Shown in pieces: positions 14,192 through 14,192 of a stretch of 14,192 bases of DNA; the first letter of the stretch is position 1; every line of letters starts with the position of its first letter. Location: NCBI RefSeq assembly GCF_934202235.1, contig NZ_CAKPXS010000044.1, forward strand, positions 1-14,192, in the 5' to 3' direction. A program made the translations under genes and the position numbers. The notes under the pieces are model-generated. The model did no database searches, was not told the DNA's origin, and was given only the letters and a program-made list of their open reading frames with translations. Origin of the DNA: an uncultured Limosilactobacillus sp. (lineage in GTDB: Bacteria > Bacillota > Bacilli > Lactobacillales > Lactobacillaceae).

Positions 14192-14192
14192 C

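Overview
The window is a stretch of low-GC Gram-positive (Firmicutes) chromosome, most likely from a heterofermentative member of the Lactobacillaceae of intermediate GC (Limosilactobacillus-like). The reasons are the three-part FGAM synthetase (small PurL + PurQ + PurS), the gene order purC-S-Q-L-F-M-N-H-D, strong AGGAGG-type ribosome sites, PurBox operators of the CGAAC/GTTCG type, and base composition that looks close to half GC. The genus is inference; the family-level placement is fairly safe. All twelve genes lie on the minus strand, so transcription runs from high to low coordinates.

Right edge, 13867-14192 (about 325 bases without a gene): this holds the control region of the purine operon. 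It contains a good sigma-A promoter (TTGACG, 17 bases, TATCCT), two pairs of PurBox-like sites, a possible leader hairpin just before purC, a strong bidirectional-looking terminator at 14077-14125 that isolates the operon from whatever lies to the right, and a possible plus-strand promoter at the very edge.

4020-13968: a nine-gene purine operon, purC-purS-purQ-purL-purF-purM-purN-purH-purD. It ends in an intrinsic terminator at 4020-4057. The genes are packed with overlaps or gaps of a few bases, and several ribosome sites lie inside the preceding gene. They supply PRPP to FGAR (PurF, PurD, PurN), FGAM (PurL/Q/S), AIR (PurM), SAICAR (PurC) and AICAR to IMP (PurH). The carboxylation step (PurE/PurK) and adenylosuccinate lyase (PurB) are not in the window, and the operon starts directly with purC.

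2140-3954: a metal-type P1B ATPase with an SPCP membrane motif, no N-terminal metal-binding domain and an unknown metal. It is separated from the purine operon by the terminator.

1326-2021: phosphoglycerate mutase gpmA with its own promoter, a dyad at the transcription start and a terminator. 107-1138: a DUF975-like integral membrane protein of unknown function with a strikingly methionine-rich membrane segment. 1-106: no gene seen; possibly the end of an insertion element.

No RNA genes, CRISPR array or intact mobile element are visible. Most of the window is ordinary housekeeping DNA. The parts most worth a second look are the double PurBox layout with its leader hairpin, the SPCP ATPase, and the Met-rich membrane protein.
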